Shown here: one piece after another, positions 1-12,491 of the stretch
How the letters are laid out: every line of letters begins with the position of its first letter
Numbering within the stretch: the stretch's first letter is position 1
DNA from: Pyrenophora tritici-repentis
Taxonomy: Eukaryota > Ascomycota > Dothideomycetes > Pleosporales > Pleosporaceae
Direction of reading: 5' to 3'
DNA length: 64,000 bases
Assembly: GCF_003171515.1 (NCBI RefSeq)
Contig: NC_089399.1
Location: 2,542,001-2,606,000, forward strand
Notes under the pieces: generated by a model
What the model saw: the letters and a program-made list of their open reading frames with translations, nothing else
What the model was told of the DNA's origin: nothing
Databases searched by the model: none
Made by a program: the position numbers and the translations under genes

Positions 1-1899
1 GGCCCGGCACACGACACGGCGAGGCGACAGACGGAGGCGACTCACGACTCACAACCCAACAAAACCGCAGTGGCAGGACGCGCACGGTAGTGCAGGCCCG
101 CGCTGATCAAACCACGGCTAGCCGGGACACCAATTTGATGTGATGCCGCCATGCCGCCATGCCGCCATCTTTCTTCGCCCGGTCGCTCGCCCGGCGCGAT
201 ATCAACGATAGGGCTTTTTCCTCGTTATCAAGACGGCCAATCGCCATGTGGCGCGCTTCCGCTCAGCACCCCCCCCCAGTCGCTACCATGCCTAGTCCCT
301 AGCCCACGTCAACGGTTGCTTGGTGTCGCAATGCAAAGGGGGCTGACGGCCACTAACATGTACTGTTGAGACGGCCACCCGAGCACGCCGCACCCAAACG
401 CTCAACGCCCGCTCCGTCCCTCCTGCGGCAGCTGCCTCTCGGGTTCCAAAGCCTGGATGGAGCTATCAGATGGTTGCAGTGTTGAGCTCCCGACACCTGC
501 ATGTTCGATACATTGATCCTCAAAAAGCATCGTGCCATGATCGGTTTGCCCATTTGCCATGTCCCGCCGAACAGAACAGAACAGAACAGAACAGGAGCAA
601 CATGGGCCCCGGCACCGGTGAGCTATATTAGAAGTCAGTTTTCCTCCTTCCAACACAACCGGCCGAAACATGCCGTTTGCCAGCCAATTGCAGCTGCGCC
701 CAGCATCATGATTGCGTCGGCTGCATGCAAATTCGCATGGAACCCGCTTTACTTTACTACTCTGCCATGTACTTTTCCCACGCCCTCGACACTATGCCTC
801 AGAACCCACCCACAAGCAGCCTCGCAGGTATACATGAGCACAGCGCAGGGTGCTTGACAGGTGCCAAAAGCGCATAACGTTTCATCGAGCTCGCACCACG
901 TTCTGTTAGCATTGCTCTTACACACGTCTGGAAGTCGCAGTTCCCGGCGCGGAAGCCGCGATGCCTGTGCATGTGCATGCCCTGACTCGAAGACTAAGTA
1001 CAGGTTCGATTGGCCGCCCTCGTCCGACTGCGCCACTGAAAGAATCGTGTTTCATCCGGCCAGACTGTCTTGTGTGCGAGTCCAGGTACCGGTCTCTCCG
1101 CGAAACTCCACGAGGCGGTGCGACAGGCAGTGACATGACATTGGCGCTGTCACTAACACCACCTTCAAACATGACAACTACGGTACTGCACGGCTTCCTC
1201 GTATCTGTGACTGACGTCTTTTCTGGCAACCGATCTCACCCAGGTATGGTATGGGTATGCAATCGATGGCGCACGCAATATGTGCAGACACGACCCAAAT
1301 TAGCAACCGTGGGCGGTGGGGTGGAGCGAGATTGCGTTTACGCGTCGCCAGACATTTCCAAGTAGTAATCCACCATGAGGTACCGTACATACTACAACCA
1401 CACAATAGCCCTGTGTAGTCATGCATTCATACCAGCAAAACAAGACTACATGATCCGATGCCTACTGTGAAATTCAGCGTTTCCTTGTGACAGATGCTTA
1501 GCTTCACAGCCATCAGGGCAGCAGAGCATACGAGGTCTCAAAGTCTCAAAGCCGCGCTAACAACTCGAAACGGGGCTAGTGTCAGGGGCGCAGGTGAACC
1601 CTCGTCGATCCTTCTTGGAATGCTTGGTTCGCCCTGGACTTCTTCACTCACTGTGCCTCAGAGTCGTTTCTACACTCACTTTTCTGTTTTACCAGTCCTT
1701 CATTACCTCCTTGAGTTATTTCTTATTGCTTACAGCATCGTTTGCTGTGGCGCCACGCTCCTTCCCTGACCACCTGTCTCCTGCCTTCTTAACAAATTCT
1801 CAAATTCCTTAAACAACAACTCTCGGCGATTCAACCCAAGCTCACGCCAACACCACCCGCGCCTCTTGGAACACGTCTTATACCAAAAAAGCTATCACT
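1..1899. other. Upstream region of the GH72 gene, no gene recognised
   Basis: No open frame here looks like a conserved protein. The stretch has short simple repeats: three tandem ATGCCGCC-type units near 143-167 and five GAACA-type units near 570-594. From about 1600 to 1899 it becomes strongly pyrimidine rich, as expected for a fungal promoter and 5' leader feeding the ATG at 1900. Confidence 0.6.
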
Positions 1900-3658
1900 A
1901 TGCGCGGAATCATTGCTGCTGCGGCCCTGCTCGCGGGCGCGCAGGCCGCCATTGACCCTATTGTCATCAAGGTACGACGACGCGTGGCAACTGCGCCTTT
2001 CACTTCTGACAATGCCTAGGGCTCCAAGTTCTTCCACAAGAACAGTGGTGAACAATTGTAAGCAGCCCAGCTTTCCAAGATCTGGGCCAAGCTAACATGT
2101 TCTTAGTTTCATGAAGGGTGTTGCATACCAACAAGAAGTCAACTCCAACTCGACAGCATCATCCACAGATGGCATTGACATCACCGACCCCCTTGCCGAC
2201 AGTGCGGCTTGCAAGCGTGACATTGAGCAGCTCAAGAAGCTCCAAACCAACACAATTCGTGTGTACGCCATCGACCCGACCAAGGACCACAAGGACTGCA
2301 TGTCGCAACTCGCAGACGCCGGCATCTACGTCGTATCCGACTTGTCCGAGCCTGGACTGTCCATTAACCGTGATGACCCTGGCTGGACTGTCGAGCTGTA
2401 CAAACGTTACACTAGCGTCGTTGACGAGATGATGAAGTACGACAACACGCTCGGCTTCTTCGCTGGTAACGAGGTTAGCAACCAGCCCAACAACACCATC
2501 GCCAGCGCCTTCGTCAAGGCGGCTGTCCGTGATACCAAGGCCTACATCAAGAGCAAGAACTACCGTGAGATCGGTGTCGGATACGCGACCAACGACGATG
2601 CCGCGATTCGCGAGAACATGGCCAACTACTTCGACTGTGGTGACTCCTCTACCTCTATTGACTTCTGGGGATACAACATCTACTCTTGGTGCGGTGACTC
2701 GTCCTTCACCAAGTCCGGATTCGACGTTCAGACCAAGAACTTTGAAAAGTACAATGTCCCCGTCTTCTTCGCCGAATACGGTTGCAACACTCCTCGCCCT
2801 CGTAAGTTCACAGAGGTTGGCGCGCTCTACGGTAACCAAATGACTGGTGTCTGGTCTGGTGGTATCGTCTACATGTACTTTGAGGAAGCGAACCAGTTCG
2901 GTAAGTCTCTCATGCCTTTCACCTTCCTCAACCTCTCTTGCTAACGACTCTCAGGTCTCGCTACCGTTTCCAACGGCAAGGTCAAGACCAACGAGGACTT
3001 TGACAACCTGTCCAAGCAAATCGCCAAGGCCACTCCCGTCGGTGTCAAGATGGCAGACTACAACCCCACCAACACCGCGGCTGCCAGCTGCCCCTCGCCC
3101 ACCCCTGGAAAGTGGGAAGCTGTTTCCGACCCTCTGCCCCCTGTCGCCAACTCCAACCTTTGCTCTTGCATGAGGGAAACTCTTAGCTGCGAGATCTCTG
3201 AAGACGTCAAGGAGTCCGAGTATGGCGACATTTTCGGATTCATCTGCGGCCTCAAGGATGGCAAGTACTGCGCCGGTATTAACAAGAACGCCACTACTGG
3301 CCCTTACGGTGTCTACGGCATGTGCCCCAGCAGGGACCAGCTCTCATTCGCTGCCAACGCATATGCTAAGGCTGTCCCCAACGGTTGCAACTTCAAGGGC
3401 AAAGCTACCACCAAGGCTGCTGCCGCCACTCCTACTGGTTCCAACTGCGCCTCGCTCCTCAAGGATGCCGGTGTTGACGGCACCGGTAAAGTCGCTTCTG
3501 CTGCTGCCGGTCCTACTGGTGCCGGCGGCGCATCTGCATCTGGTTCTGCTGGCGCTGCTGCTGGCCTATCCGCTCCTCACTTCACTGCCGGCGGTTTCGG
3601 CTTCGGCATGTACATTGTCGGCGCCGTTGCTTCGGGCATGGCTATGATCTTTTTGTAG
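1900..3658 (+). CDS. GPI-anchored beta-1,3-glucanosyltransferase, GH72 with CBM43 (Gas/Gel family)
   Basis: Cell-wall enzyme that cuts beta-1,3-glucan and rejoins the piece to another chain, elongating wall glucan at the outer plasma membrane. Four exons are read: 1900-1971, 2020-2057, 2107-2900 and 2955-3658, giving 535 residues. An N-terminal signal peptide (about residues 1-16) precedes the GH72 domain. The family's acid/base Glu lies in GNEV (residue 159) and the nucleophile in FFAEYGCN (residue 260), close to the positions usual for Gas/Gel proteins. A Cys-rich CBM43/X8 module follows ([10 protein letters not shown] region), then an Ala/Gly/Ser-rich linker and a hydrophobic C-terminal tail typical of a GPI signal. 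Length and order match the CBM43-bearing subfamily. The start is set by the signal peptide; frame continuity across three GT..AG introns supports the model. Confidence 0.95.
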
Positions 3659-4384
3659 ACGTCCAATACGAGGTTGATGTAGATGTGGTTGTCGGGTTTG
3701 ACATTTATCTGCTGCATAGTTTGCGTGGGTTGCGCTTATTCCCATTTGTTGTTTGGCTACATAACGGCCTTTGTCGCGAAGAGCACATTAGTGTCTTTGA
3801 TTAGGTGACAATTTAATCTTCTGTGCTATATTGACTACTCGCAAGGAGATTACTAGATTGAATGGGATTCCAATGTTTTGTCCATGATTTTGTGTGCGTG
3901 AATGATGCATTGGTTTTGGGGTGCAGTATTGTGTGGGCTATGAGCAGCATGTTTTCGTACCCTGCAGGGTCGGCTGACGTTCATGAGATCAGTCAGAACA
4001 CTACCCCACTTAGTCGTGATACCCATTGGGTCAACGCTCTTTACTGTGAAGTCTGTATTCTGTATCTTTGTGCGCTAACAAACTACGACCTCTCGGCCCT
4101 GATCCAAGCATATCCTCACTACTGCCATCCATAATCGTGGGTTCCGCCAGCACCGGCGTCATCCTGTGACCTTGGAAAATAACATCGTGGATAATCCACT
4201 CACTTGGTTCATGCTTGCATCGTTCAGATTTTAGGTGTACTAGCAATTCCCGTCTCCTACTGATCTTATAGGTCATTTCAGACCGAAGACTATCCTCTTC
4301 AATCGTCGTGCGTTTCTACTCAAGGCGCAAAACTCAGGAAAGGCTTCAGCGGACCACCATTCGCATCCCACCCAAAGTCAAGAG
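3659..4384. other. Intergenic, between GH72 and FluG-like genes
   Basis: It should contain the GH72 3' UTR and the FluG-like promoter, since both genes run on the + strand. No conserved-looking open frame, repeat or RNA gene is recognised. Confidence 0.5.
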
Positions 4385-7322
4385 ATGGCCATGGACCCAA
4401 TAACAGCCCCCGTTAGACTTACTATCGAGCAACTGCGGCATGTGGTCAACAATTACCCCATCATCGACAACCACGCGCACAACCTTATTTTGCCCGCACA
4501 CATCAATACGATACCGTTCGAAACGATAACTACGGAAGCCCAGGGACGAGCCTTACGAGACACGTTCAAATCGCTTTCGCATTTGCGAGCGGCCAGACAA
4601 CTACGTCAACTTTACGAATGCGCTGAGGGTGCAGACTGGGAGGACATCTTGGAGCAGAGGATTGAGTGGCTGCGGAGCAACTCTGAACGCTTGCATGAGC
4701 GATGCTTCGAAAACATTCACGCTCTCCTCATCGACGACGGGCTCGCTGCGCCCGAGCAGGTCTTTCCTTATGATTACCATGACCGTTATACGAAGGCGCC
4801 CACTAAGCGTATTGTGCGAATTGAGACAGTCGCTGAGCGCTTGATGGAAAGTCTTGTACGAGATGCGTCAGAAGATGATTTGGCAAAGACCAAGTTTCTA
4901 CCCAAGACCTGGACCAACTTTACCGATGAATTCGAGCGTGAGATCCAGGATGCCATTGAAGACAAAAACGTTGCTGGCTTTAAATCTGTCGTCTGCTATC
5001 GTACCGGTCTCGACGTTGAGCCGGACTATGAGCAAGCTGCGAAAATGGTCGGACACCCGTTCGAACGCTACGTCAAGAGCTGCGTTCGCAAGCGCATCTA
5101 TAGGATCGAGAAAAAGCCTCTGAATGACTACCTGGTGTTACGAACATTGGAGATACTGTCCGAGCGACTACCTCATGCGGACTCGCTTGCAAAGCCATTC
5201 CAGCTGCATACTGGGTTGGGAGACAATGACATCAGTCTCTTGGAAGCAAACCCATCGTTTCTCCAGCCCTTGATTGAAAACTACCCGCAAGTGCCTTTTG
5301 TGCTGCTCCACTCGGCGTATCCATATACGCGCGAAGCAGGCTATCTTGCAACAGTATATCGGCATGTGTATCTCGATATTGGCGAAGTGTTTCCCATGAT
5401 TAGCAGAGATGGTCAGGCAACAGTTCTACGACAAGCCATGGAGCTAGTACCTGGGAGTAAACTCTTGTACTCTTCTGATGGCCATTGGTTTCCGGAGACG
5501 TTCTGGTTGGCAAATGCACAGTTTCGTGAAGTGTGGCTTGATGTAAGTACTCACCTCTTTGCTTGTGACTTGAGTTCAAGTTGTACTAATTATGCTAGAT
5601 ACTTATCGAATACATTAAAAAAGGTGACCTCACCCCACAACAGGCCATTGGTATGACCAAGGATATCATGTTCAACAACGCGAATGTGGTGTACGATCTG
5701 CGCTACGAGGCTACGTTTGATGAGACTATACAAGCCCCCCCGAAGCAATTGACATACAACACGAAGCCAAGTACAGCCTCACCTTTTCGATCCCCAGCAG
5801 TTACGCCAGGTCCAAGCACAGGTTTGTACAGTCAAACTCCAACTTCCGATAGGCAAATCAGTCCACCTGTCTCTCCATACGCACAACCAGCCTTCCCCCC
5901 TCCACCAAAGGTACCGCAAGTCTACGACATTGAAAAGTTTGACTATTTCATGGAGCAGAATCCAACCGTCAAGTTCATCTATGTGCAATGGCTTGACTAC
6001 ACAGCTACAATTCGTACCCGCATTGTGCCCATCAAGGAGTTTACGCGTATGATCAGCGAGGGCGAGCGCATCGGCATCTCTCAGGGAAACACTGGAACTC
6101 TGCAAAACGACCATACAACACACGTGGTAAACACAACCGGGCAAATCTACGTAGAACCAGACTTGCGCTCCCTCCGACCAACACACAACAAGGACCCCCT
6201 CCCAGCAGCAACGGTACTCAGCTACTGGCGCTCCGAAAACGGCGTCCCCCTCCCGTCCGACCCGCGGAACAACTTGGAGATACTCATCAACGAACTCCAA
6301 TACAACCACGCAACCACGCTCCTCGTGGGTTTCGAGATTGAAGTCACCTTTCTATCCCGCAACCCACCTTCCGCACCCACCAACCCCTTCCAAGCAGACC
6401 CTTACTCGCCCCTCACCAAGGAACACGCTTGGGGTACCCTCACACCCTCGCAATGGCTCCAGCTCCCTTTCCTGAGTGAAATCGTGCTAGCGCTCGAGCA
6501 AATGGAAATCGATGTGCAGCAATTCCATGCCGAGTCCGGAAAAGGCCAGTACGAATTTGTGCTCCCGCCTCAACCGCCTCTCCTCGCCGTCGACACGTTG
6601 ATTCAGGCTCGTCAGGTGATTGCGCAGATAGCCAGCCTACATGGCTTGAGAGCGACACTGCATCCCAAGCCGTTTGAGGGCATCGGCACGGCCGCTCACG
6701 CCCACGTTAGCTTGCACCCGCCGGACCGCGATATGCACTTCTTTGTAGGCGGCGTGTTGAAACATCTACCTGCGCTTTGTGCATTTAGTATGCCAGAGGA
6801 AGTGAGTTATGCGAGGGTTGAAGATGATTCCTGGACGGGTGGGACTTGGGTATGTAAACGTTGAAACCCTGCATCCGAGTTGAACCAATGGTACTGACAC
6901 GTCTACAGGTAGCATGGGGTACTCAAAACCGCGAAACGCCACTTCGCCGCATCCACTCAGGTCACTGGGAACTACGGTCCATGGACGGCCTGGCAAACGT
7001 CTACTTTGCCCTCTCTGCTATCCTTGCCGCAGGTCTCCTTGGTCTCGCTTCCGCCCCGACGACGCCCACAGACTTGCCGCGCGATATCCCCGTCAACCCG
7101 GCTTCCCTGAACAAGCACGAATTGGCCGAGTACGGTGTGACGAGGAAGATGCCTAGGGACGTTTTCGAGGCGCTGGTGGCACTGGAGAAGGATGCGGAGT
7201 TCAGAGAGGCATTGCCAGGAGCCATGGTAGAGAGCTATCTTGTGATGAAGAGGGAGGAGCTGAGAATGCTGGGAGACATGTCAGAAGTGGAGCGGAGGGT
7301 CTTTTTGATTGAAAGATACTAG
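4385..7322 (+). CDS. fluG-like: FluG-like fusion: amidohydrolase domain plus type I glutamine synthetase domain
   Basis: Exons 4385-5542, 5599-6849 and 6909-7322 give 940 residues. The N-terminal ~400 residues look like an amidohydrolase/nodulin-type metal hydrolase, with a HAH motif in IIDNHAHNL (His30, His32). The C-terminal ~450 residues carry glutamine synthetase signatures: FEIEVTFL, then ESGKGQYEF, then GTAAHAHVSL and a PLRRI segment. In Aspergillus nidulans FluG has this architecture and is needed to make an extracellular signal that starts conidiation; the chemical reaction is not settled by sequence. This protein is somewhat longer than that FluG (about 865 residues), with a Pro/Ser-rich linker around 5760-5910 between the domains. 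All introns have GT..AG ends and keep frame. The 3' end converges on the next gene with only 90 bp between. Confidence 0.9.
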
Positions 7323-7412
7323 GTGGATGAAACAACACGGCATGATGATTGACATGTTCATAGTTTCTTTTGATGTTTGGAATTTCATGTAATTTTTGGC
7401 ATCAACTTGACC

Positions 7413-9908
7413 CTAAATCAATCCTATGCCCTTCAACCTGCTAATCGATGCTTTTGCTTTGCGATCTCCTCCAGCTTGGTCATGCACATCCTTGGCATGC
7501 TTGATCAAATCGCCCCTCCATAGCCAATAGTTGTTTTCTACTTGCTTGGCCACATGCTCGCCTTCAACTCTGGCAACAAGGTTACAGACCCAGATCAGCC
7601 TCCTCGCGCTAACAAAGCGATGCTCCATCAGTGGGCGGATAATCGAAGAGCGCACGACGGCCTTTGTGAACAAGGGGCCAATTGGCAAAGATTGTGTCTC
7701 GAGGAATACATAAAGGTAGTATATGGAGCGCCAGGTTTCGCGGTGAGAGCGTGTCGTTGAAAGTGAGTAGTGGTGGGCAAGTTGATGAATGAGGGCTGTG
7801 CGTTGACTTGACGGGATATCAGCGGTAAGGGTAGCGTAAGCTTGGGGCAACGCATTGTTTTCAGCAGCGCGATCAAGGATAGCAGTAAATTCGCGGTGGG
7901 ACTGTAAAGCTGAGATTGTTATTTCGACATGTTTCAGATCAGCAGCAGTGCCTTGTCCGGCAACGCTGCGGAGTACGTCGAGGGTGTTTTGGCAAGTACG
8001 GAGTCCGAACGCGTATAGTTGGCTCTGTCGTTCAGTCAGAGATGCGGTATCTTCTGGGAGACAAGCTACTTGCTTTTTGACACGACCCTGGATGCGGATG
8101 CTTGAGGTATGGTCCAAAGTAAGTCCTTGTTGATCTAGTGCGTACAGGAAGTGGTATATGTGGTGCAGCTGCGCAAATTCGCCGTAGAGATTCGTAACCA
8201 CATTGAGTGTTGGCGTATAAAATGGGGTTGTCTTGTTCATCTGAGCCAAGATCAGTGCCAGAATCTCCTCAAACTGAAAAGCCAGCTTGTCTTTCTGTCC
8301 AGGCACAAGAATTTCGAAGTCATGGATGAGCCGCAGCATTCTCTCCCTGGAATCGGCCAATGATAGTGTTTGGTGTGTTAATTGGAACACGGAAACAATG
8401 AGCAGCACAGGCGCACACATGTCGGCCGAGATGTTGCTCGAAAGAATATGCTTTGCTAGCAATCTAATGGCAGTCGTCAGATGGGTTGCTTTGTGTGTGT
8501 CCGTTCGGGCGTCGAGAGATTCAAGAACAGTCAACCAAGTGCTCAGAGTGCTCAGATGAGCTCTGTGGCTTGCTACCGACATGCCATGGTTCTTTTCGAT
8601 GGCCTCGGCAAAGGAGCGACTGTACAGCTTGACGAGTCGGTCTAACATATTGGGTGGGAAACATAATAGGGTTTGTTCGGCCACCGGACGGAAGCTGGAG
8701 TCTGCAGCAGCACGGGCAATGAAGGTCGGTATCATCGGCTGAACGTTCTGAATACCATGTTCAATAGCACGTAGTAATTCCCTAATGTCGTTGTCTTGAA
8801 TCCTGTTCACGACTTCTCTAAAGGCAGTCAAGGGCTGGGATGGAAGCTGGAAAAAATCCGGACGACTAATCTGTAGTGTCCTTCGAATCGTCATGAGCAG
8901 GTGAAGGTCTTGCGACAGGCTTTTCGAGGCTTCTGCAGATGCGGCCATATCTGCTGCCTTGAGGTACACGCGACGATGGACCCTTTGACCAATAGGGTAC
9001 TTGACATATAGTTTCTCCAAACACTCGAGCAATGTCAGACTCTCGGCAGTGTAGGTAGGAGGAAGGGCAAAGTTTCTGAGCTTAGAGAGGATGCGCGTAG
9101 GGTCCCAGCCTTGGGTGATTAAATGCTGAAGGACCATGAGATTGTACAAGGCATCGTCAGCGTTGTTTGGGCGACAAGCATCATATATCATGGCTAGGAG
9201 CCGGACCCGTTCCACTCTGTCCCATTTTGATGCATCTGCGGTTCTGGACATGAACTGGCCAAAGTGTGCCTGAGCATGCCCACCTTTCAAGGCAGCGACA
9301 TTGCTTTGTTTTGCGGTGACAGCATGACATGCAGGCTCTGTCCCGTCTTTTATGCCATGCGCCTGTGCCGGGCTTCCATATTCATGCCGTGTGATTTGTG
9401 GGAGAATCTGGGTGAACGAGTTGGGGGTATCGGATTCAGCGTGTTCGGCGGCAGTGGTACTATTGAAAGGCGGTTCCGGCAAGCTTGGAACAGGTTGAAA
9501 CGCTATCATTGTCAGCCAAGGCCATGATGCTTGCCTGGGCTATTGCGCAAACATACTTGGGTCCATTGGCTCGGCAGCGTTGCGTTGTGAGGACGGGGCT
9601 TTGTATGTCCAGGTGGGTTGGGATTTTTTGCGCAAGCCAAACCAGGCTTGCCAGTTGAAGGTAGTTGAGGGGAAAGGGACCTGGGGACAGAAGCCGGCTG
9701 AGACGGTCATTCGACGCTTCGCCGCCCTCTTCCTGGCCTCCAATGGGCCCGGGATGTGGCTGCCATGTCGCTTCTGCTGCGGGCACGAACTGAGGAAGAA
9801 AGTATTGAATGCGAGGGCGAGCACGTCATCCGAGATCCATACATGGTGGGCACATGAATTCTGGACGACATGCACTACTCGACGGCAGGCAATGGGCGGA
9901 CGGCGCAT
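7413..9908 (-). CDS. Conserved protein of unknown function, predicted mitochondrial helical-repeat type
   Basis: A long 3' exon (9502-7413) joins a 5' exon (9908-9557) through a short intron with donor GTATGT and acceptor GATAG; the split ACG codon keeps frame, giving about 813 residues. The N terminus is short and rich in Arg with few acidic residues (MRRPPIACRRVV), suggesting mitochondrial import. A basic block follows (HIPGPLEARKRAAKRRM), which I recall from fungal proteins of unknown role. The rest is mainly alpha-helical with repeated Leu/Ala helices, resembling PPR/TPR-like organelle RNA factors in general character, but I cannot point to a defined repeat. Function is left open. Splice choice is supported by the joined sequence reading FQPVPSLPEPP directly after the basic exon. 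Confidence 0.75.
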
Positions 9909-11545
9909 CACGCTAAGCGTGGGGGATCGAGGTGACGATGAAGGTCGACCTGGGCCGCGGCCGGGTTGGATTGAATTGAGCCCGTGTCCCGATGGGGAAG
10001 TGGGCGATGCACGTGACCAACATGACTAAGACGACACATGACCAAACCGTCTCGGGAGACGGCAAGCTGGGGAATCTTGACACGGACATGAATCTTGGGG
10101 CCATGCTTGCACGATAGGCAGTTGTCTCAGGTTCCCCAGCCTTTCTGACGTCTGTCTACAACGGGACTGACAGGCGGCCATGTATGGGACTGGCCGAGGA
10201 ATGGATTTCTAGCCAGTTTGACGCGGGCGACTAAATCTCATGTCGGGCGTACATAGCTGTATCTGCACCTGGACGTGTACGGAAGCAGCGGGCTCGGCCA
10301 GTTAAATGAGCACCACGTCGACCAGTACCTACGAGGCACAGGCAGTCCCAACAGACGGTAGTTAAAAAGCATCAAGCATTGGCATGGTGCACGTCAGCGT
10401 CAGTCTGGCCGAGGGCTGGGGGGACGCGAGACCAGTGCCAGAGTGACAGAGTGAGAGACCGCGCGGTCCTGGGACGAGCCCCTGCCTCCCCCGACATGCA
10501 TGTGGCTTTGATGAAACGCCACCGGCCTTAGGCTGGCCAATGGCGGTACGGTACCTGCATGCCGTGGGTCAGCGCTAGGCCCAGTTGGCTCGACATGGTG
10601 ACAGCGCCCTGTTGCTCGTTGCAGCGACGGGAGCAGACGCTGAGTGCATGGTGAGGGTGAGGGTTTTGGCTGATGGCAGAAAAAGACGTCGAGTTCTTTG
10701 GAAGCCTCGCGAGTAACAGTAGCAGACGACGCGAGCTGCGCTATCTAGAGCCGTGTGGGGGCTGCACGACGCGGCGGCTGCCAGTCAGACTGCCACTGCT
10801 GCACTGCACGCTAATTGCCAAGATTGGCTCTGGCTCCTGTTGCCTGCCTGCCTATCCTAACTGGGCCGCTTCTCCTTTGCTCTTCACTGCGATCCACTCA
10901 GGGCCCGAGCCTCCTCTCGTTTGTCTGCTTCACGTCTGTCCATCAATCGACACCCACAATCGTTTTATTGCACAGTCCTTAACCTCTTCCATATTCGCCG
11001 CTTCATTCCTTTTGCCAACTTCAAGGGGTGCATTCCACGCAAGCACCGAGCTGTTTCATCACCTGCTGTCCTGTCCCTACGCGCTCCGTTTCAACACCAC
11101 CAGCCTTCAGCAAGGGCTTCGGGCTTCGTCGAGCGAGCCTTAGCTGAACTGCTTCCAAAATCGAGACTACAGCATCAAGACTACGCAGACGGCGCTCGTC
11201 ACAAACGCCGACGACCCCGACGCCGACACCAACATCATCTCCCAAACAGCAGCCTCAACAGCCCCGTACCCACCACGACAGCCCGACCACGGCGGCGATC
11301 CGTACTTTCATTCACCATCCCGGAGACAGACGTCCATCACCACTTCATCGGACACGACCCAGCAGCAGACGCCCATCGCGGCCTTGCATGTACCCACGCC
11401 TTCGTCTATAGCCCAAAGGTGCGACACTCGTCCTCAACGTCGTCGACACCACGCTGACGCGACGCACTACAGTCCACAGTAGCTGGCACAGGAGCCAGAA
11501 AACAAACTTACTAACCCCCCCCCCCCAAACACACCACATCACAAC
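9909..11545. other. Divergent promoter region, 1.6 kb
   Basis: It lies between a - strand and a + strand gene start. GC-rich to about 10700, then increasingly C/T/A rich with a run of C at about 11514-11526 just before the WSC gene ATG. That pattern suggests a long 5' leader for the WSC gene. Open frames here (for example 10673-11143) lack recognisable domains and I do not call them. Confidence 0.5.
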
Positions 11546-12491
11546 ATGGTCTACGTGAGATTCGCCTCCGTCCTTGCGATGGCCTCGATGGCCATGGTTG
11601 CTGTCGCCGCCGACAGCGACTCGCCAACCAAGATCAAGAACCCCATCACCACACCCACAGTCACCCTGCCCGCCAGTGCCATGACAAGTATCGGATGTTT
11701 CGCAACAGGGACGCCGCTAGAAAACCATGGACCATACAACTTCCAGTCGCCTGGTAACTGCCAACTGGTATGTCTCCAACTCGGCAAGGACGTCATGGGT
11801 CTTTCAGACGGTGTCGACTGCTGGTGTGGAGACGAAATTCCTGCCAAAGCATGGCAAACCAAGAACGAGACATGCGGTACCACCTGTGCTGGAGACGACA
11901 CATCTGGCTGTAAGTTGACCAAGCAACACTGTGATTAACTGTACTGATCTCCCTAGGTGGTGGAAAGGGCGCACTGTGGGTTGTACTCACTGGCAACACA
12001 AGAAACCCAGTCGACTACTTCGAACCCCCAGTATCCAGCAGCAGCTCAGCAGCACCCTCATCAACAACTCCTGCCGCAACATCGACTGCCGCTGCCTCCG
12101 CAACTGCCTCTGCCACTCCATCATCCACTCCAAAGAACGACGCACCCAACACCGTCGCCATCGCTGTGGGCGTGGTAATCGGTATCTTGGGTCTCGCCGC
12201 CATCATATTCGGCGTATGGTTCTTCCTCCGCAGGAAACGCCAACACCAGGCTGAAGAAGACTATCGTCGAAACGCCGCCAATGTCAACCAATTTGTTAAC
12301 GGAGGCAAACTCCACACCAGCAACTCGTCCATGAACGACTCACGCCTGGACCCAAGCTTTGTCGACCGGAGGCAGAGCAACGGCAGCATTGCAGACAACG
12401 AGGACTACTCGAGGCGGATATTGAAGGTATGCAACTAATAGATGCGACTGGGGGAGAGTCCATCTAACATCGCTAGGTCACCAATGTTTGA
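11546..12491 (+). CDS. WSC-domain plasma-membrane protein, single pass
   Basis: Exons 11546-11909, 11957-12426 and 12477-12491 give 282 residues. Order: signal peptide (about 1-21), one WSC domain with the expected Cys pattern (IGCFATG..., CQLVC, DCWCGDE, CGTTCAGDD), a Ser/Thr/Ala-rich stalk, one transmembrane helix (VAIAVGVVIGILGLAAIIFG) followed by a basic stop-transfer, and a short polar cytosolic tail ending DYSRRILKVTNV. This is the layout of fungal WSC stress-sensor-like proteins, which report wall strain to the cell-integrity pathway in yeast. The last exon is only 15 nt. It could also be a WSC surface lectin without signalling; the sequence cannot decide. Confidence 0.88.

Noticed and set aside
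2159..2839. 226-codon frame antisense to the GH72 gene
   Set aside because: It mirrors the strong codon bias of the real gene and has no domain.
5779..6309. 176-codon frame antisense to the FluG-like gene
   Set aside because: Entirely inside a clearly coding exon on the other strand, with no recognisable protein features.
10673..11143. 156-codon frame upstream of the WSC gene
   Set aside because: Low-complexity translation, probably a chance frame in the C/T-rich leader.
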